A stretch of 64,000 nucleotides of DNA. It comes from VRUE01 sp963816785 (lineage in GTDB: Bacteria > Actinomycetota > Thermoleophilia > Solirubrobacterales > 70-9). Every line of letters starts with the position of its first letter. Within the stretch, counting starts at the first letter, position 1. The notes below the pieces were generated by a model. That model had not been told where the DNA came from and did no database searches. It saw nothing but the letters and a program-made list of their open reading frames with translations. Below are positions 44,766 to 53,213 of this stretch, in pieces. Where the stretch lies: the NCBI GenBank assembly GCA_963816785.1, contig CAWFLL010000002.1:248001-312000 (forward strand). Reading direction: 5' to 3'. The translations under genes and the position numbers were made by a program.

Positions 44766-45497
44766 GTGCGCGCCCTCGCAATCGTCCAGCAGGCCGACGC
44801 GGGCCCGGGCGTCTTCGCCGAGGCGGTCGCGGCTCGCGGCGATCAGCTCGACGAGTGGCTGATCGCCGACGGCGAGCCGCCGCCCGACCCGCTCAGTTAC
44901 GAGGCGGTGATGGTCTTCGGCGGCGCGATGAACGTCGACCAGGAGGGGGAGCACCCGTGGCTGGGGACCCAGAAGGAGCTGCTGCGGGAGCTGCTCGCGG
45001 CCGAGGTGCCGCTGCTCGGGGTCTGCCTCGGGGCCCAGCTGCTGGCCGAGGCGGCGGGGGAGGAGCCGCGACGGGCGCCCCGGCCGGAGATCGGCTGGCA
45101 CCCGGTCGAGCTGACCGAGACCGGTGAAGCGGATCCGCTGATCGGCTCGCTCCCCCGCGGCTTCACCGGCTTCCAGTGGCACAGCTACGAGTTCGGGCTG
45201 GCCGACGACGCCGAACCTCTGGCGCGGAGCGAGGTCTGCGCGCAGGCGGCGCGGTTCGGCCCCGCCGCCTGGGCGATCCAGTTCCACGCTGAGGTCAGCG
45301 AAGCCGACGCCCTCAGCTGGATCGCCGACTACCGCTCCGACCCCGACGCGGTCGCGATCGGGGTCGAGCCCGAGGCCCTCGCCGCCGAGACCCGCGTCGC
45401 GATTGGTCCCTGGAACGAGTTGGGACGCGACCTCTGCACCCGCTTCCTCGATCTCGCGGGGCGGCCCGGGCGTGAGCGCTACTCCGGGGTGACGTAG
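44766..45497 (+). CDS. Class I glutamine amidotransferase
   Basis: 243 residues with the triad of class I GATases: C87 in LLGVCLGAQ, then the His in IQFHAEV and the Glu after it (SEADAL region). The GGAMNVDQE oxyanion part is present. These proteins hydrolyse glutamine or a gamma-glutamyl compound; the GuaA-like subgroup has several orphan members such as this. GTG 44766 abuts the previous TAG. Its end overlaps the SDR end on the opposite strand by 19 nt, near the gamma-glutamylation operon, which may or may not be meaningful. Confidence 0.85.
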   Translation: MRALAIVQQADAGPGVFAEAVAARGDQLDEWLIADGEPPPDPLSYEAVMVFGGAMNVDQEGEHPWLGTQKELLRELLAAEVPLLGVCLGAQLLAEAAGEEPRRAPRPEIGWHPVELTETGEADPLIGSLPRGFTGFQWHSYEFGLADDAEPLARSEVCAQAARFGPAAWAIQFHAEVSEADALSWIADYRSDPDAVAIGVEPEALAAETRVAIGPWNELGRDLCTRFLDLAGRPGRERYSGVT

Positions 45498-46225
45498 GCG
45501 CCGGAGATGCCGCCGTCGACCATCACGGTCGAGGCGGTGACGAACGAGGACTCCTCGCTGGCGAGGAAGAGGGCGGTCGCGGCGACCTCATTCGCCTCGC
45601 CGAAGCGGCCCATCGGGACGTGGACCAGCCGCCGCTCCGCCTTCTTCGGGTCGGAGGCGAAGAGCTCCTCCAGCAGCGGCGTGTTGACCGGGCCCGGGCA
45701 GAGCGCGTTGACCCGCACCCCGCGGCGGGCGAACTCGACCCCGAGCTCGCGCGAGAGCGAGAGCACGCCGCCCTTGGAGGCGGTGTAGGAGACCTGCGAG
45801 ACGGCGGCGCCCATCATCGCGACGAACGAGGCGACGTTGACGACCGAGCCGCCGCCCGCCTCGAGCAGGTGCGGGATCCCGTGCTTGCAGCAGAGGAAGA
45901 CGCCGCGCAGGTTGACGTCCTGGACTCGCTGCCAGGCCTCAAGCGAGGTGTCGAGCACCGACTCGTCGTCGGTCGGGTTGATGCCGGCGTTGTTCATCAG
46001 GACGTCGATCCGGCCCATCTCCGTCGCGACCCGGGCGTAGGCGTCGCGGACCTGCTCCTCGTTGGCGACGTCGGCGACGATCGTCAGCTCGCCCTCGCTC
46101 TTCGGGTCGAGGTCGATGCCGACGACGCGGGCGCCCTCGGCCGCGAACATCCGCGCCGACTCGGCGCCGATGCCACTGGCGGCGCCGGTGATCACACAGA
46201 CCCTGTCCTGCAGACGTCCAGCCAT
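45479..46225 (-). CDS. Short-chain dehydrogenase/reductase
   Basis: 248 residues: TGAASGIGAESA cofactor loop, an acidic GIDLDPKS favouring NAD, NNAG, and catalytic Ser and Tyr-Lys in NVASFVAMMG and YTASKGG. It is the last gene of the minus-strand catabolic operon; its ATG overlaps the stop of the aldehyde dehydrogenase (TGATG). It may oxidise the product of an earlier step, for example a hydroxy acid or alcohol. Confidence 0.9.
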   Translation of the reverse strand: MAGRLQDRVCVITGAASGIGAESARMFAAEGARVVGIDLDPKSEGELTIVADVANEEQVRDAYARVATEMGRIDVLMNNAGINPTDDESVLDTSLEAWQRVQDVNLRGVFLCCKHGIPHLLEAGGGSVVNVASFVAMMGAAVSQVSYTASKGGVLSLSRELGVEFARRGVRVNALCPGPVNTPLLEELFASDPKKAERRLVHVPMGRFGEANEVAATALFLASEESSFVTASTVMVDGGISGAYVTPE

Positions 46226-47592
46226 CAGCCCTCCTCGGTTGCGTAGAAGACGTTCTTGACCTCGGTGTAGGCCTCAAGCGCGTCGGGGCCGAGCTCGCGC
46301 CCGACCCCGGACTGCTTGAAGCCGCCGAACGGAGTCGAGACGCGGACCGAGGTATTGGAGTTGATCGAGATCACGCCGGTCTCGATCTCCCGCGCGACCC
46401 GCAGCGCCCGCGCCCCGTCGCCGGTCCAGATCGAGCCCGAGAGGCCGTAGATCGTGTCGTTGGCGAGCTCCACCGCCTCGGCCTCCTCCTCGAACGGGAT
46501 CACGCAGGCGACCGGGCCGAAGATCTCCTCTCGGGCCGCCCGGTCGTCATTGTCGACCGGCGCCAGCACCGTCGGCGGGTACCAGTAGCCGGGCCCATCC
46601 GGCACCGAGCCGCGGATCGCGACCGGCGCGTCGTCCGGCACGTAGGCGGCGACCTGCTCGCGCTGGCCGGCCGAGACCAGCGGCCCCATCTGGGTCTCCT
46701 CGGAGAGCGGGTCGCCGACCCGCAGCGCCTCGACCTCGCCGCGCAGCGCCGCCATGAACTCGTCCATTGCCGCGCGCTCGACCAGGATCCGCGAGCGCGC
46801 GCAGCAGTCCTGGCCGGCGTTGCCGAAGACCGCGCCCGGCGCCGCCGCCGCGGCGGCCCCCAGGTCGGCGTCGGCGAAGACGACGTTCGCCGACTTGCCG
46901 CCCAGCTCCAGCGTCACCCGCTTGATCGTCGCCGCGGCGGCGGCGGCGATCCCTCGCCCGACCTCGGTCGAGCCGGTGAAGGCGATCTTGGCGACGTCGG
47001 GGTGCTCGACCAGGCGGGTGCCGCAGACGCTGCCGGGGCCGGCGACGACGTTGAGGACCCCCTCGGGCAGGCCCGCCTCGAGCGCGATCCGCTCCAGCTC
47101 GAGCGCGCTCAGCGGCGTCAGCTCGGCCGGCTTCAACACCACCGTATTGCCCGCCGCCAGCGCCGGCGCCATCTTCCAGGAGGCGATCGTCAGCGGGAAG
47201 TTCCAGGGCACGATCAGGCCGACCACGCCGAGCGGCTCGCGGAAGGTCATGTCGACGCCGCCGCTGACCGGGATCGTCTGCCCGAGCAGGCGCTCGGGCG
47301 CCCCCGCGTAGTAGCGGAAGGTCTCGGCGACCATCCCGATCTCGCCACGGGCGTCGGCGATCGGCTTGCCGACGTTGCGGGCCTCGATCCTCGCCAATTC
47401 CTCGCGGCGCTCGGCGATGGCGTCGGCGAGGCCGTGCAGGAGCGCCGCCCGGTCGGCGGGCGCGACCGCGCGCCAGGCCGGGAAGGCGGCCTTCGCCCGC
47501 GCCACCGCGGCATCGGTCTCCTCGACCCCGGCGCGCGGCAACTCGGCCATCTCCTGCTCCGTCGCCGGTTCTATCACGCTGATCGTGCTCAC
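46225..47592 (-). CDS. Aldehyde dehydrogenase (gamma-glutamyl-aminoaldehyde type)
   Basis: 455 residues of the ALDH superfamily: NAD site VPWNFPLTIASWK, FTGSTEVGRGI, the catalytic Glu in LELGGKSANVV and the catalytic Cys in GNAGQDCCARSR. In this context (GS-like ligase, PuuD-like hydrolase) it most likely oxidises a gamma-glutamyl aminoaldehyde to the acid, the PuuC role. GTG 47592 follows repeat copy A rather than a normal leader. Its stop overlaps the SDR. Confidence 0.9.
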   Translation of the reverse strand: MSTISVIEPATEQEMAELPRAGVEETDAAVARAKAAFPAWRAVAPADRAALLHGLADAIAERREELARIEARNVGKPIADARGEIGMVAETFRYYAGAPERLLGQTIPVSGGVDMTFREPLGVVGLIVPWNFPLTIASWKMAPALAAGNTVVLKPAELTPLSALELERIALEAGLPEGVLNVVAGPGSVCGTRLVEHPDVAKIAFTGSTEVGRGIAAAAAATIKRVTLELGGKSANVVFADADLGAAAAAAPGAVFGNAGQDCCARSRILVERAAMDEFMAALRGEVEALRVGDPLSEETQMGPLVSAGQREQVAAYVPDDAPVAIRGSVPDGPGYWYPPTVLAPVDNDDRAAREEIFGPVACVIPFEEEAEAVELANDTIYGLSGSIWTGDGARALRVAREIETGVISINSNTSVRVSTPFGGFKQSGVGRELGPDALEAYTEVKNVFYATEEG

Positions 47593-47604
47593 GAAAACAC
47601 CTGT

Positions 47605-47665
47605 TCACGCTTCGCTCGCGGCGCGAAGAACCAGATATGCACGCTTGCTCGCTCCGCGTTCACGG
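47605..47665 (-). repeat. Intercistronic repeat, copy A (between puuD-like and ALDH genes)
   Basis: On the minus strand it starts CCGTGAACGCGGAGCGAGC, includes ATCTGGTTCTTCGCGCC and ends GCGAGCGAAGCGTGA. The TGA in its first bases is the stop codon of the PuuD-like gene, and the ALDH gene starts 12 nt after the element with GTGAGC. Internal CTTCGC/GCGAAG arms can form a hairpin. Confidence 0.75.
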
Positions 47666-48385
47666 GTGCACCTCCGCCCTGGCGGCGGCGACCAGCGCCC
47701 CGATCACCCGGTCGTCGACGTCCTCCTCGGGGTGCCAGATCACCCCGAGGGCGAAGCGGCGTCCCGGCACCTCGATCGCCTCGATCAGCTCGTCCTCGAG
47801 CGACTGGCCGCTGATGCGGAGTCCCTCGCCGAGCCGCTCGACCCCCTGGTGGTGGTGGGACTTGACCCCGATCTGCTCCGCCCCGGCCGCGGCGGCGGCG
47901 AGGCTGCCGGGGAAGAGCGTCACCTGGTGATCGCCGAAGTCGCCGGGGACCTCTCGGTGGCGCTCGTGCCCGAGGAGCTCGGGCAGGTGCTGGCAGAGGG
48001 TGCCGCCGAGGGCGACGTTGAGGATCTGCATTCCCCGGCAGATGCCCAGCAGCGGCAGATCGCGGTCCAGGGCGCGGCGGGCGAGCGCCACCTCAAAGCT
48101 GTCTCGATCGGGCCAGGTGCCGCCCGTCTCGGGGTGGGGCTCGGCCCCGTAGCTGGCCGCGTCGACGTCGGAGCCCCCCGCCAGGATCAGGGCGTCGAGG
48201 CGGTCGAGCAGCCGATCGGGCTCTGCCTCGGCGGCCGCGTCGGGCGGCAGCAGGAGCGCGATCCCGCCCGCCCGCTGCACCGCGGTCGCGTAGGTGCGCG
48301 GCGCCATCGCCACCGTCTCCTCCCAGACCCCCCAGCGAGCGCGCTCCAGCGCCGCGCTGATCCCGACCGCCGGCGCGGCCGCCAT
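47660..48385 (-). CDS. Gamma-glutamyl-gamma-aminobutyrate hydrolase-type peptidase (PuuD-like)
   Basis: 241 residues of peptidase family C26: LILAGGSDVDAASYG, nucleophile Cys in LLGICRGMQILNVALGG, and the His-x-Glu of the triad in VIWHPEED. SHHHQGVERL is the conserved substrate-side segment. It frees glutamate from gamma-glutamyl compounds after oxidation. The ATG overlaps the stop of the GS-like ligase (TGATG). Its last two codons and stop are contributed by repeat copy A. Confidence 0.9.
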   Translation of the reverse strand: MAAAPAVGISAALERARWGVWEETVAMAPRTYATAVQRAGGIALLLPPDAAAEAEPDRLLDRLDALILAGGSDVDAASYGAEPHPETGGTWPDRDSFEVALARRALDRDLPLLGICRGMQILNVALGGTLCQHLPELLGHERHREVPGDFGDHQVTLFPGSLAAAAAGAEQIGVKSHHHQGVERLGEGLRISGQSLEDELIEAIEVPGRRFALGVIWHPEEDVDDRVIGALVAAARAEVHP

Positions 48386-49713
48386 CAGAGCCTCTCGAAG
48401 CCCCGGTAGCGCTCCCAGTCGGTGACCGCGGACTCGAAGGCGTCGATCTCGACCTGCGCCCGGTTCAGGTAGTGGTCGACGACGTCGGCGCCGAAGGCGT
48501 CGCGGACCACCTCGCTGGAGGCGAAGGCATCGCGGGCGTCGTAGATGTTGTGCGGGACGCGCGGCTTGTCGGACTCATACGCGTTGCCCTCGAAGACCGG
48601 CTCCAGCGCGAGCTCGTTCTCGATCCCGTGCAGTCCGGCGGCGATCATCGCGCTCAGCGCCAGGTAGGGGTTGACGTCGGCCCCGGGGAGCCGGTTCTCA
48701 ACCCGCAGCCCCTCGCCGTGGCCGACGACCCGCAGCGAGCAGGTGCGGTTGTCGCGGCCCCAGGCGATCGCGGTCGGCGCGAAGGAGCTGGGGGTGAAGC
48801 GCTTGTAGGAGTTGACGTGGGGCGCGTAGAGCAGGGTCAGCTCGCGCATGCAGGCGATCTGGCCGGCGATGAAGCGATCGAACAGCTCCTGGTCGGCGCC
48901 GAAGGCGTTGGAGCCGTCCTCGGCGGCGAGCGAGCAGTGGATGTGGCACGAGTTGCCCTCACGCTCGTTGAACTTCGCCATGAAGGTGATTGACTGGCCC
49001 TCCTGGGCGGCGATCTCCTTGGCGCCGTTCTTGTAGATCGCGTGGTTGTCCGCGGTCCGCAGCGCCCCGTCGTAGCGGAAGTTGATCTCGTGCTGGCCGA
49101 GGTTGCACTCGCCCTTGGAGTTTTCGACCTCGAGCCCCGCGGCCGCCATCTCATTGCGGATGCGGCGGATCAGCGGCTCGACCCGGGCGCTGCCCAGCAG
49201 CGAGTAGTCGATGTTGTAGAGGTTGGCCGGCTCGAGGTCGCGGAAGCCCTTCTTCCAGGCCTCCTCGTAGGTGTCGCGGAAGACCATGAACTCGAGCTCG
49301 GTGCTTGCGTTGGCGCTGAAGCCCCGCTCCTGCAACCGCGCCAGCTGACCGCGCAGGATCTGGCGCGGCGAGGCGAGGACGTCGCGCCCGTCCTCCCATT
49401 GCAGGTCGGCCATCAGCATCACCGTGCCCGGGTGCCAGGGCACCGGGCAGAGCGTGTCGAGGTCGGGCTTCATCTCGAAGTCGCCGTAGCCGGCCTCCCA
49501 GGAGGACATCGCGTAGCCGCCGACCGTTTCCATGTCGACGTCGACCGCGAGCAGGTAGTTGCAGCCCTCGGCGCCGTGCTCGAGGGTGTCGTTGAGGAAG
49601 TGCGTCGCGGTCAGCCGCTTGCCCTGCAGCCGCCCCTCCATGTCGGCGATCGCAAGCAGCACGGTGTCCACCATGCCGTCCGCGACCGCCTTCTTCAGCT
49701 CATCGACAGTCAC
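48385..49713 (-). CDS. Glutamine synthetase-like gamma-glutamyl-amine ligase (PuuA/GlnA3/GlnA4 type)
   Basis: 442 residues with the GS fold: N-terminal beta-grasp (VLLAIADMEGRLQGKRL), metal ligands in STELEFMVF and NLGQHEINFRY, the ATP site HIHCSL, and RVENRLPGADVNPYLA. It has the short N-terminus typical of PuuA and of the Streptomyces GlnA3/GlnA4 ligases, which attach glutamate to polyamines or ethanolamine, rather than of GlnA. The nearby permease looks like an ethanolamine importer, which favours a GlnA4-like role. GTG 49713 is chosen because upstream in-frame residues are unconserved. Confidence 0.9.
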   Translation of the reverse strand: MTVDELKKAVADGMVDTVLLAIADMEGRLQGKRLTATHFLNDTLEHGAEGCNYLLAVDVDMETVGGYAMSSWEAGYGDFEMKPDLDTLCPVPWHPGTVMLMADLQWEDGRDVLASPRQILRGQLARLQERGFSANASTELEFMVFRDTYEEAWKKGFRDLEPANLYNIDYSLLGSARVEPLIRRIRNEMAAAGLEVENSKGECNLGQHEINFRYDGALRTADNHAIYKNGAKEIAAQEGQSITFMAKFNEREGNSCHIHCSLAAEDGSNAFGADQELFDRFIAGQIACMRELTLLYAPHVNSYKRFTPSSFAPTAIAWGRDNRTCSLRVVGHGEGLRVENRLPGADVNPYLALSAMIAAGLHGIENELALEPVFEGNAYESDKPRVPHNIYDARDAFASSEVVRDAFGADVVDHYLNRAQVEIDAFESAVTDWERYRGFERL

Positions 49714-49729
49714 ACCCGCAGCTAAGCAC

Positions 49730-51301
49730 CTACGAGGCCGGTGGGTCGCCCGAAGTTGGCGACTCCGATGATTTCTCACCCTCCTCGGACCAATCGTGCG
49801 GGTGCTCCCAGCCCTCGAGGCGAGTGTGGCCGTAGCCTTCCGTCTCGGGATGGCCTTTCTCGCCCTTGGTCATCGCGAATTCCTCCTCGGGGGAGAGGAC
49901 GAGTTTGTTGCGGCCGGAGATTGCGAAGTAGGCCATCGCCACCAGATAGACAGCCAGGACTCCGTACACGCCAGGCCGGTATTCGTCGTTCCAGAGGATC
50001 GCGCCCAGCGAGGCGAGGGCGATCACCCCGGCGATGACCGCGCCCGGCACCCCGACCGGGCTCCGGAAGGGGCGGTCGACGTCAGGCATGTCGCGCCGCA
50101 GCAGGATGAACGAGAGGCACTGCATGAAGTAGGAGATCACTGCGCCGAACACCGCCATGTAGAGCAGCGAGGCCCCGAGTTGGGTTCCTGTGTTCTTCCA
50201 GATGATGTAGGCGGCGATCCAGCCCAGCACCGCGCCCAGCACCAGCGCGACGTGCGGCGTTTCGCGCTTGCCGTGGGTGACCGAGAGCGGGTGGGGGTAG
50301 TAGCCGGCCCGCGAGAGGGAGAAGATGTTGCGCCCGTAGGCGTAGATGATCGTGTGGAAGCTGGCAACCAGGCCGGCAACCGCGACCAGGCCGAGGATCG
50401 AAGCCGAGGTTCCGGAGCCGAAGATCGTCTTCAGCCCTTCAAGCAGCGGCTCTTCGTTTTCGCTCAGCGGCCCGGCGCCGGGCTCGATGCTCGAGTTGAG
50501 GAAGAGGATGAGGAAGCCGGTGACGACCAGCGTCCGCAGACCCCACATCGTCCCCTGCGGGATGTCCTTTTTGGGGTCCGCGGACTCCTCCGCGGCTAAC
50601 GGTAACTCCTCGATCGCCAGGTAGAACCAGATCGCGAACGGGAACGCGTAGAAGATCCCGGGCACGCCGTCGATGAACCAGTTGCCGCCGTTGGAGTCGA
50701 TCGCCCATCGCTGGAAATCAACGTTCGGTATCGCGCCGATGAAGAAGACGACGAGGATCGCCAGCGAGGCGATGCAGATCCCGACCGTGAAGCGGAAGCT
50801 GGCCTCGACGCCGATGTAGTTGAGGCCGACGAAGATGACGTAGAAGATCAGCCACCACCACGGCAGCGTCAGGGTGAACGAGAAGAGGTCGTCGGTGATC
50901 GAGTTCATGTAGTTGCTGATCCCGACCACGATCACCGCCGGGGTGACCACGTACTCGATCGTCTCGGCGACGCCGGTGGCGAAGCCGCCCCACGGCCCCA
51001 TCGCCGAGCGGGCGAAGGAGTAGGCGCCGCCGGTGTGGGGCAGCGCCGGCGACATCTCGGCGATCGAGTAGCAGAGCCCGAAGTACATGACCGTGATCAC
51101 GACCGTCGCGACCAGCAGCCCGCCGAAGCCGTAGGCGAGCCCGAACTGCCAGCCGAAGAAGTCGCCCGAGATGACCGCCGCGACGCCCAGCGCCCATAGC
51201 GACCAGGCACCCGCGTGACGGCGCAATTTGCGTTTGACGAAGTAGTCGTCGTCCGTTTCGCGGTAGGTGATCGCGCCTACTTTGCGTCGTGGCTCGGCCA
51301 T
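49730..51301 (-). CDS. APC-family amino acid/amine permease (ethanolamine permease-like)
   Basis: 523 residues with about twelve membrane helices. The first segment, ALGVAAVISGDFFGWQFGL, and then SPALPHTGGAYSFARSAMG and GVAETIEYVVTPAVIVVG resemble Eat-type ethanolamine permeases. A hydrophilic C-terminal tail (EGYGHTRLEGWEHPHDWSEE) follows. ATG 51301 has GGAGGAA about 8 nt upstream; a longer form from 51325 is unnecessary. It is the first gene of the gamma-glutamylation operon and would import the amine substrate. Confidence 0.88.
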   Translation of the reverse strand: MAEPRRKVGAITYRETDDDYFVKRKLRRHAGAWSLWALGVAAVISGDFFGWQFGLAYGFGGLLVATVVITVMYFGLCYSIAEMSPALPHTGGAYSFARSAMGPWGGFATGVAETIEYVVTPAVIVVGISNYMNSITDDLFSFTLTLPWWWLIFYVIFVGLNYIGVEASFRFTVGICIASLAILVVFFIGAIPNVDFQRWAIDSNGGNWFIDGVPGIFYAFPFAIWFYLAIEELPLAAEESADPKKDIPQGTMWGLRTLVVTGFLILFLNSSIEPGAGPLSENEEPLLEGLKTIFGSGTSASILGLVAVAGLVASFHTIIYAYGRNIFSLSRAGYYPHPLSVTHGKRETPHVALVLGAVLGWIAAYIIWKNTGTQLGASLLYMAVFGAVISYFMQCLSFILLRRDMPDVDRPFRSPVGVPGAVIAGVIALASLGAILWNDEYRPGVYGVLAVYLVAMAYFAISGRNKLVLSPEEEFAMTKGEKGHPETEGYGHTRLEGWEHPHDWSEEGEKSSESPTSGDPPAS

Positions 51302-51432
51302 TCCCAGGTTCCTCCTTGTCAGCACTTCGCGAGCGAAATGGTCTGCTGGGCGAACCTATCTGCGCGGATCTCGTGCTGTCAAGCACATTCTCTGCCCAAA
51401 CTCGGGGGGAAACGCGCGTGAGCCGCGATTGC

Positions 51433-52194
51433 TCAGCTGCCCGCGGCCGCCGGACGCGGCAGCGGCAGCAGGCCGGCGATGATGTGCTCGGTGCCCTCGA
51501 TGTGCTCGCGCAGGAGCCGCACCGCGCCGCCGGCGTCGCCGCTTTGCAGCAGCATCACCAGCTGCCGGTGCTGGTCGTTGGAGCGGGTGAGGACCTCGGT
51601 CGGATGGGCGATCAGGGCGATCAGGTCGCTCATCTGACCCTGGACCTCGGTCATCGCTGTGACCAGGCGCGGCGACCCGGCCGCCTCGGCGAGGCTGATG
51701 TGGAAGCGGATGTCGAACCGGCGGTACTCCTCGAAGTCCTCGGCCTTCGCCATCCCGGCGGTCAGCTCCTCGAGGCGGGAGAGCTGCTCGACGTTGGCCC
51801 GCTCGGCCGCGAGCAGGGCAGCCCCGGTCTCGATCGCGACCCGGTAGTCGAGCACCGCCCACGCGGCCTCGTCGAGGAGCTCGCCCGGGCCACCGGCGAG
51901 CGGCGGCTGCTCGGAGATGAAGGTGCCCCCGGCCCGGCCCCGCCGCGAGGTCAGGTGACCGCTCTGGGTCAGGGTCGTCAGCGCCTGGCGCAGCGTCGAG
52001 CGCGAGATCGCCAGTCTCCGCGCCAGCTGGCGCTCCGGCGGAAGCCGGCTGCCGGGGGCGAGGAGGCCGAGGCGGATCGCGGTGCCGAGCCGCTCGACCG
52101 TCTCCTCGAAGGTGGTCGGCGGGCGCACCGGCGCGAAAACGGCCTCCTGGGCGGCGCCCTCCTCGGCCACCTTCCTGCTCACTCCTGGGCTCAT
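51433..52194 (-). CDS. GntR/FadR-family (FCD) transcriptional regulator
   Basis: 253 residues: a winged helix-turn-helix in RLGLLAPGSRLPPERQLARRL and ISRSTLRQALTTL (about 35-85), then an all-helical FCD ligand domain with metal/acid-binding residues (FDIRFHISLAEAAGS and NDQHRQL). FCD regulators sense carboxylic or amino acids and usually control an adjacent operon; here the permease/GS-like operon begins 132 nt downstream. ATG 52194 overlaps the stop of the BtuF-like gene (ATGA). Confidence 0.9.
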   Translation of the reverse strand: MSPGVSRKVAEEGAAQEAVFAPVRPPTTFEETVERLGTAIRLGLLAPGSRLPPERQLARRLAISRSTLRQALTTLTQSGHLTSRRGRAGGTFISEQPPLAGGPGELLDEAAWAVLDYRVAIETGAALLAAERANVEQLSRLEELTAGMAKAEDFEEYRRFDIRFHISLAEAAGSPRLVTAMTEVQGQMSDLIALIAHPTEVLTRSNDQHRQLVMLLQSGDAGGAVRLLREHIEGTEHIIAGLLPLPRPAAAGS

Positions 52195-53108
52195 GTCTCT
52201 TCGGTGCGGCCGACCGGCGCCCGCACCTCGGCGAAGCCGACGCTGCCCGGGGCGTCGACCAGGTCGGGATGGAGCATGTGGCCGAGCAGCTCGACCCCGT
52301 CGACCAGACGCGGCCCGGGGCGGGAGAAGCTGGCAGCGGCATCGACGGCGAAGACCGAGCGGGCGCCGAGGCCGGCGATCCGCTCCCAGTGCTCGAGCGC
52401 CTGGGCGCGGGCCTCCTGCACTCCCCAGCCGCAGGGCATCGCGATCACCACGTCCGGGTTGAGGCCCGAGAGCGCCCCCCAGCTGACTTCCGGCGACTTC
52501 AGGCCCGGTGGCCCGGCGATGTCCTCGCCGCCGGCGATCGAGATCATCTCCGGCACCCAGTGGCCGCCGACGAACGGAGGGTCGAGCCACTCCAGCGCGA
52601 TCACCCGGGGCGCGCTTGCCCCCGAGACCGCGGCGCGGACCGTCGCCAGCCGGCCCTCGAGCTCGGCGCGCAGCTCGTGCGCCTCCGGCTGCTTCTCGGT
52701 CGCCTCGCCGAGCCGGATCACGTCTTCCAGCACCTCGGCGAGCGTGCTCGGGTCCTGCTGGAGGACGTGCGGCTTGCTCGGCAGCCGGGTCGCGACCTCG
52801 AGCACGTCCTCGTAGGAGACGGCGCAGACGTCGCAGACCGCCTGGGTCACGATCAGGTCCGGCTCCAGCTCCGCCAGCCGCTCCTCGTCCAGCTCATAGA
52901 GCGCCCGGCCCTCGTCGACGATCGCCTTCACCGTGGCGTCGATCTCGCCGGGGGCGATGTCGGCGGGCAGGACCGTGCTGGTCAGATGGGGGAGGGAACG
53001 TGCCTGCGGCGGGTAGTCGCACTCGTGCGTCACCGCGACGACGCTCTCGCCGAGGCCGAGCGCGAACAGCATCTCGGTGGACGAGGGGACGAGGCTCGCG
53101 ATCCGCAT
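52191..53108 (-). CDS. BtuF-like (cobalamin/siderophore-type) periplasmic binding protein without signal peptide
   Basis: 305 residues of the helical-backbone metal/cobalamin-binding fold: RIASLVPSSTEMLFALG, VTHECDYPP, DLIVTQAVCDVCAVSY and GGEDIAGPPG. It starts directly with the first beta-strand and has no signal peptide or lipobox, and no ABC permease or ATPase is nearby. Similar cytosolic BtuF-like proteins exist in actinobacteria and cyanobacteria. The ATG 53108 follows CATATT by 7 nt. It is coupled to the GntR gene by a 4-nt overlap, so a role in corrinoid or ligand sensing is possible but unproven. Confidence 0.8.
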   Translation of the reverse strand: MRIASLVPSSTEMLFALGLGESVVAVTHECDYPPQARSLPHLTSTVLPADIAPGEIDATVKAIVDEGRALYELDEERLAELEPDLIVTQAVCDVCAVSYEDVLEVATRLPSKPHVLQQDPSTLAEVLEDVIRLGEATEKQPEAHELRAELEGRLATVRAAVSGASAPRVIALEWLDPPFVGGHWVPEMISIAGGEDIAGPPGLKSPEVSWGALSGLNPDVVIAMPCGWGVQEARAQALEHWERIAGLGARSVFAVDAAASFSRPGPRLVDGVELLGHMLHPDLVDAPGSVGFAEVRAPVGRTEET

Positions 53109-53213
53109 GCGATTCAATATGCCATTCCTGCGGTTTCCGCGATACCGCTAGCTATATTCCGTACGCCGAATGGCCGAAGACGACCTCCCCCGAAGTACCG
53201 GGCCAAATAACCG

